From: Acidobacteriota bacterium
GTDB lineage: Bacteria; Acidobacteriota; Terriglobia; Terriglobales; Acidobacteriaceae
NCBI GenBank assembly: GCA_021810735.1
Contig: JAJZIF010000084.1
Span: forward strand, 1-10,666
Direction: 5' to 3'
Length of the DNA: 10,666 nucleotides
Shown here in pieces: positions 7,339 to 10,666 of the stretch; the first letter of the stretch is position 1; every line of letters starts with the position of its first letter. The notes beneath the pieces are model-generated. The model was not told the origin of the DNA. It worked only from the letters and a program-made list of their open reading frames with translations, and ran no database searches. Both the position numbers and the translations under genes were made by a program.

Positions 7339-7530
7339 CGAAAGACTCCTCTGCTCAACGTTGGACCAATATACCGCATCTGTTTTCGGGAAATCAGCTA
7401 CGGCCTGCCCTCGCCTCGATGGGCAGAACCCTGCTTCCACCGGCCAAAGCACGATCGGCACTTCCCCCGGTAACAGCATCGCTTTCTGCTGATTACTACA
7501 GAAGTCAACGATAACGCCCGGGGTTGGAGG

Positions 7531-7557
7531 AGTATACACGAAACCGTCTCTATACAA
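7531..7557 (-). promoter_or_regulatory. Candidate sigma-70-type promoter for the phosphatase operon
   Basis: On the minus strand, TATACT (7536-7531, one mismatch to TATAAT) lies 15 bp downstream of TTGTAT (7557-7552). The -10 box is good; the -35 box and the short spacer are poor. It would give a leader of about 190 bases before the TTG start at 7338. Confidence 0.2.
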
Positions 7558-7648
7558 AAACGGAACGAATCTAGTTCACAAATACTATGCCGCCTCGGAA
7601 GACTCTGATTTTAATCATTCCCCGCTGTGGATCGTCAGGTCGGAAGTC

Positions 7649-7664
7649 TTGGGAAATCGCATGC
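7649..7664 (+). promoter_or_regulatory. Candidate sigma-54 (-24/-12) promoter upstream of the AAA+ regulator
   Basis: TTGGGAAATCGCATGC keeps the invariant GG and GC dinucleotides with exactly ten bases between them (7651-7652 and 7663-7664), plus TGG and TGC contexts. The rest of the consensus is weak (TGGGA for TGGCA, ATGC for TTGC). It would give a leader of roughly 160 bases before the ATG at 7835. Such a match can occur by chance. Confidence 0.25.
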
Positions 7665-7834
7665 GGCGCTGTTTCTAAAGAGTAACTTCCCCACAAAAGT
7701 AATCTATTCCGTGTAACCCATGATTTCTTGACTCAATTACCGGATCTGCGGGAACCTTCAAGACGAATTCAGGTTTCGGGAATCGGCCTTACCTTATTGA
7801 AGCAGCCTCCCTTCCCTCTGGAGGAAACGACGCA

Positions 7835-9226
7835 ATGCAAATCGCTCTGCTCTCGACCCAGCATACGCTCTACGCGGCGCTCAAGACTGCTTTGGGAGCG
7901 AATTTCGAGATTTATCAAATCCGGGATCAGTATTCCGTGGAGGAATTCCTCTCCGGAGACGGCTTCGATATAGCGATCCTCGATTTGAATTCTGCCATCG
8001 GTTCTCTCGACTCCCGCAAGGAGCTTGCCCGCACCTACATTGCGGCGGGCGTGGCCCTCATCTTGCTGGCCGACGACACCATGCGCAGCTGCGCCACGGA
8101 ACTGGTCAAGGAAGGCGCCTACGGATATTGCCGGGCTCCCCTGCATATCGCCGAGCTCAAGGCGATGCTTCGCCGCGCCAATGAAACATCGCAGCTCAAG
8201 CGCGAACTGCGGGCCACGAAGAGAAGGCTCGAAAGCAATCTGGCATGCGACCAGATGATCGGCTCAAGCCCGCAAATGCGGCATGTCTACAGCCTGATTC
8301 ATCGCGTCGCCAGCTTTGACAACAATGTTCTTGTCACCGGCGAAAGCGGCACCGGCAAGGAACTCATCGCGCGAGCCCTGCACAACCTCGGTGACCGCGC
8401 CGGCCGGCCGTTTGTGGCCGTCTCCTGCGGCGCCATTCCGGAGACTCTCATCGAGTCTGAACTTTTCGGACACGAAAAAGGTGCCTTCACCGGCAGCAAC
8501 GGGACACGCGCCGGCCTGCTCGAACAAGCCGCCGACGGAACAGTCTTCCTCGACGAAATTGGCGAGCTCAGCCTCTTCACGCAGGTCAAACTGCTGCGCG
8601 TTTTGCAGCAGAAGGAATTCATGCGCCTCGGCGGTACGCGCCTCGTTCCGCTCAGGGCGCGCATCATTTTTGCCACTCACAGAGATCTCGATGAAATGGT
8701 CGTCCGCGGCCAGTTCCGCCAGGATCTCTACTACCGCATCAACGTCGTCAAAATTGAAGCACCACCCCTTCGCGAACGCGCAGAAGACATTCCCAGGATT
8801 GCGCTGCACTTCCTCATGCAGTACTCACAGGCCTATCAGAAGGAGATGCAGGAGATCGATTCGGCGGCCATGAGCCAGCTCATGACCTACTCCTGGCCGG
8901 GCAATGTGCGCGAATTGGAGAACGTGATTCAGCGAGCCGTGCTCCTTTCCATGGGGAATCGCCTCACCGTCGAGGATCTTCCTGACCATCTCCGCGAAGA
9001 AGCCGGCGTCGAACTGCTTTCCGGTTCGTTTGAACGGCAATTGCGAGACTACAAGGTGAAGCTGGCAGCCGCGGCCGTGCGTGAAAGCAACGGCAACAAG
9101 ACCCTGGCGGCGCGCAGCCTCAACATTTCTCGCGCGTACCTGCACCGGCTGATTCGTCTGGCGGATTCGAACGATCACGATCCCATGGAAGAGCAGGAAC
9201 CCACCTCCTCCATAACCATCATGTAG
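7835..9226 (+). CDS. Sigma-54-interacting AAA+ transcriptional activator with degenerate receiver domain
   Basis: NtrC-family regulator of 463 residues. Domains: receiver-like fold (1-115), charged linker (116-136), AAA+ ATPase (141-370) and a Fis-type helix-turn-helix (418-441, NKTLAARSLNISRAYLHRLI). The ATPase has Walker A GESGTGKE (169-176), the sigma-54 contact loop GAFTGS (216-221, normally GAFTGA), Walker B VFLDE with D240/E241, and arginine-finger candidates R295 and R301 in FRQDLYYRIN. In the receiver, D50 (ILDL) stands at the phosphorylation site. The acidic pair after strand 1 is replaced by S7/T8, the Ser/Thr switch residue by A79 and the conserved Lys by R100. Ordinary phosphorelay control is therefore unlikely. 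No histidine kinase is adjacent. GGAGG precedes the ATG by ten bases. It is divergent from the Rsb-like operon and ends before an intrinsic terminator. Confidence 0.93.
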   Translation: MQIALLSTQHTLYAALKTALGANFEIYQIRDQYSVEEFLSGDGFDIAILDLNSAIGSLDSRKELARTYIAAGVALILLADDTMRSCATELVKEGAYGYCRAPLHIAELKAMLRRANETSQLKRELRATKRRLESNLACDQMIGSSPQMRHVYSLIHRVASFDNNVLVTGESGTGKELIARALHNLGDRAGRPFVAVSCGAIPETLIESELFGHEKGAFTGSNGTRAGLLEQAADGTVFLDEIGELSLFTQVKLLRVLQQKEFMRLGGTRLVPLRARIIFATHRDLDEMVVRGQFRQDLYYRINVVKIEAPPLRERAEDIPRIALHFLMQYSQAYQKEMQEIDSAAMSQLMTYSWPGNVRELENVIQRAVLLSMGNRLTVEDLPDHLREEAGVELLSGSFERQLRDYKVKLAAAAVRESNGNKTLAARSLNISRAYLHRLIRLADSNDHDPMEEQEPTSSITIM

Positions 9227-9252
9227 CCGTCAGCCATTGCCCAATCAAAATC

Positions 9253-9283
9253 CCGCAGCCCACAAAACTGCGGCTTTTTCTTT
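9253..9283 (+). terminator. Rho-independent terminator of the AAA+ regulator
   Basis: CCGCAG (9253-9258), a nine-base loop, CTGCGG (9268-9273), then CTTTTTCTTT. This is a GC-rich six-bp stem followed directly by a T-rich run, 27 bp after the stop codon. Confidence 0.8.
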
Positions 9284-9407
9284 GCCGTGATCGAGATTCA
9301 CCCCTCAGAATCAACCTCCACCTGAGAGAACCGCGCCCGCGATACCATCGTCTTCACTGAGAAGCTGTTGTTCTCCTCGCCCGGTCGCCGAAATAAGGCG
9401 CCGGATA

Positions 9408-9435
9408 GAGCATTTCCCCTGCAGGGAAAATGCTC
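9408..9435. repeat. 28-bp palindrome between convergent genes
   Basis: GAGCATTT-c-CCCTG (9408-9421) is followed directly by CAGGG-a-AAATGCTC (9422-9435), giving 13 matched pairs and one mismatch. It lies 11 bp beyond the methyltransferase stop codon. It shares AGCATTTCCCCT with 5128-5139. It could serve as a terminator or attenuator for the minus-strand methyltransferase transcript, although no T-run follows, or be a dispersed palindromic repeat. The remaining sequence between 9284 and 9407 holds nothing I can identify. Confidence 0.6.
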
Positions 9436-9446
9436 CAATCTCCACT

Positions 9447-10148
9447 TCAGCGGCCCAGCATGGCGTACTGCCCGCCGAGCGGTACGCTTCCCAACCACGA
9501 CTCCACCCCGGCAATCCCGCGCAACTTCTCTGGCAAGAACAGGAAATATCTCGTCCGCACCGCGGTCATGCCTGCTGAGGACATCAGCCTTCTAGATTCA
9601 GGAGCCGTCAGCAGTTCCGCATCCACGTCCACCGGGCACCGCTTCACAATTCCGCGCGTCACCGGATTCCACGGATTATGTTCGATGATGCAGAAACACC
9701 CGCCCGGAGCCAGCACCCGCTTGATCTCCCGCGCCAGCGCCGTCCGCGCCCTCCCGTGTACGTGGTGAAACACGCACACCGCCGTGACGAAGTCCATCGA
9801 CCTGTCCTCGAACGGCAACTCCTCGGGCGACGGCTGCACAAGAACCGGAATCTCTTCGCCTGCGGGCAGCATCGTGCTGGCGGGGTCGCAGCCCGCGGCT
9901 TCGGCAAACAATCCGCGCCCCAGCCGCAGCAAATCTCCCTGCCCGCAGCCCACATCCAGCCACTTCATCCTCGCCGGATTCAGCCTGTGCGCCTCCAGCA
10001 GCTCTGCGATCACCTCCACCTTGCGCCGGTGAAAGTAAAGCGGATCACGCGCGAACTTTTCCCGCATCGGGTCGGCCAGCAACTCAGCATACGCAGCCGA
10101 GTACCGGTCAAACTCCGGCTCCCCGTTTGTTGACCTGGAATCACTCAT
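9447..10148 (-). CDS. Class I SAM-dependent methyltransferase
   Basis: Cytoplasmic methyltransferase of the Methyltransf_11 type, 233 residues with the start at 10148. Motif I KWLDVGCGQGD (62-72) binds S-adenosylmethionine. D88, in GCDP, is the likely acidic ribose contact. PFEDRSMDFVTAVCVFHHV (112-130) covers motifs II and III, and LAPGG (146-150) is the usual post-motif. The C-terminal part carries EHNPWNP (156-162) and CPVDVDAELL (171-180), a pattern I associate with methyltransferases found beside sugar transferases; the substrate is unknown. Start choice: ATGs at 10148 and 10154 both follow GGGAG (ten and four bases away), and both overlap the end of the upstream membrane-protein gene, so the two are coupled. 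The open frame reaches 10241, but that part duplicates the upstream gene's coding sequence. Confidence 0.85.
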   Translation of the reverse strand: MSDSRSTNGEPEFDRYSAAYAELLADPMREKFARDPLYFHRRKVEVIAELLEAHRLNPARMKWLDVGCGQGDLLRLGRGLFAEAAGCDPASTMLPAGEEIPVLVQPSPEELPFEDRSMDFVTAVCVFHHVHGRARTALAREIKRVLAPGGCFCIIEHNPWNPVTRGIVKRCPVDVDAELLTAPESRRLMSSAGMTAVRTRYFLFLPEKLRGIAGVESWLGSVPLGGQYAMLGR

Positions 10149-10666
10149 CGCCATTCCGCTCCCATATCTCATACCCATGATAGGGATAGGACGCAACCAT
10201 CCTGTAATGCGACCGGATGTAATCATCCATGAGGAAGCCATACGGCGGCCTGCGCGTACACCCTGGCAGAAGCTTCTGCCACTGTTTCATATCCGTTTGC
10301 CAGACAATGAATCTGACCTTGTGCTTCTGTATCTCCTCGATCGCTTTCTTGAACTGCCGCTCCGTGTTGTAGTTGTAAATCAGCAGGCTGTAGCGCGTCG
10401 GGTTCTGCGTCTCGGTCAGGAAATAATATTGCGGAATGTAAGGGTACGCGAAGAGATACTCGCCCGGTCGCGTATGCTTGTCCAGGTACTTGAGCCCCGG
10501 AACCGGCAGCGCGGTCAGAACCGTCCCGGCACGCGTCTTCAGAGGATGCCCATGAGCAACCATCAGCAGATTGAAAGAGCCCACGGCAACGCTGCAAATC
10601 GCAAGGGTTTTCACCGCATACGTTGCCCAGCGCCCGCGGTAAGTCACCAGGAAATAAAAGGCCAGT
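10141..10666 (-). CDS. C-terminal part of a membrane protein, probable GT-C glycosyltransferase (cut by window edge)
   Basis: The frame is open to the right edge, so the gene starts outside the window; the internal GTG at 10647 is not its start. The visible end begins with membrane-type sequence (LAFYFLVTY), then a basic turn and a last hydrophobic helix (TLAICSVAVGSFNLLMV). A soluble C-terminal domain follows, with YLFAYPYIPQYYFLTETQNPTRYS and a stretch around YNYNTERQFKKAIEEIQKHK and FIVWQTD. This layout is common at the C-terminus of ArnT/PMT-like membrane glycosyltransferases that use polyprenyl-phosphate sugars, but the catalytic N-terminal half is not visible. The methyltransferase gene overlaps its last bases, which suggests one glycan or glycolipid pathway. 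Substrate unknown. Confidence 0.75.
   Translation of the reverse strand, partial: LAFYFLVTYRGRWATYAVKTLAICSVAVGSFNLLMVAHGHPLKTRAGTVLTALPVPGLKYLDKHTRPGEYLFAYPYIPQYYFLTETQNPTRYSLLIYNYNTERQFKKAIEEIQKHKVRFIVWQTDMKQWQKLLPGCTRRPPYGFLMDDYIRSHYRMVASYPYHGYEIWERNGDE

Larger units (their letters stand above)
7339..7834. other. Long divergent regulatory region between the Rsb-like operon and the AAA+ regulator
   Basis: If the phosphatase starts at its TTG at 7338, about 496 bp separate the two divergent genes. Base composition around 7550-7740 is noticeably richer in A and T than the flanking genes, as expected for a promoter region. I see no credible small gene or RNA gene. Candidate promoter elements for each direction are listed separately. 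A well-formed Shine-Dalgarno (GGAGG at 7820-7824, ten bases from the ATG) serves the plus-strand gene. TTGACT at 7728-7733 looks like a -35 box but has no matching -10. Confidence 0.5.

Noticed and set aside
7728..7733. TTGACT as a sigma-70 -35 box for the AAA+ regulator
   Set aside because: No acceptable -10 sequence lies 16-18 bp downstream.
8264..8809. Minus-strand open frame within the AAA+ regulator
   Set aside because: Lies wholly inside the conserved ATPase domain coding on the plus strand; no independent start signal.
1..10666. A search by eye for CRISPR arrays, tRNA genes, insertion sequences, transposases and phage genes
   Set aside because: No regular direct repeats, cloverleaf sequences or transposase motifs were seen; gene content looks chromosomal and vertically inherited.

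Overview
The window is high-GC bacterial DNA with compact, mostly housekeeping gene content and no mobile element, CRISPR array, tRNA or rRNA that I can see. The gene style fits Acidobacteriota of the Terriglobia type: RsbU/RsbW/STAS signalling genes, a GT-C-like membrane protein of the WWH type, GTG/TTG starts with good Shine-Dalgarno sequences, and palindromic repeats between genes. This taxonomic call rests on general resemblance, not on a marker gene, so confidence is moderate.

Left part (1-2534): the minus strand carries the N-terminal part of leucyl-tRNA synthetase (leuS, cut by the left edge). Upstream of it on the same strand is deoxyribonuclease IV (nfo), with all nine metal ligands visible. 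Divergent from nfo, N-acetylglucosamine-6-phosphate deacetylase (nagA) runs on the plus strand. The 137-bp divergent gap holds a candidate operator-like inverted repeat.

Middle part (2577-5129): a large uncharacterised polytopic membrane protein (minus strand, GT-C-like) converges on nagA. It is divergent from a hexose-6-phosphate mutarotase-like gene on the plus strand. That gene is followed by two stem-loops and a 219-bp non-coding stretch.

Signalling part (5349-9226): a three-gene minus-strand operon encodes a GAF-SpoIIE/PP2C phosphatase (RsbU-like), an RsbW-like HATPase anti-sigma kinase and a STAS anti-sigma antagonist (RsbV-like). The genes are joined by ATGA and TGATG overlaps. It is a complete partner switch, but its target sigma factor is not in the window. 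A non-coding stretch of about 500 bp separates it from a divergent sigma-54-type AAA+ activator. That activator's N-terminal receiver-like domain has lost most of its phosphorylation residues. An intrinsic terminator follows it.

Right part (9447-10666): a minus-strand pair, the C-terminus of a membrane protein (probably a GT-C glycosyltransferase, cut by the right edge) and an overlapping class I SAM methyltransferase, looks like part of a surface-polysaccharide or glycolipid locus.

Nothing here proves a wholly new system. The items most worth a second look are the partner switch next to a pseudo-receiver sigma-54 activator, the shared palindromic repeat word at 5128 and 9409, and the membrane/methyltransferase genes of unknown substrate.
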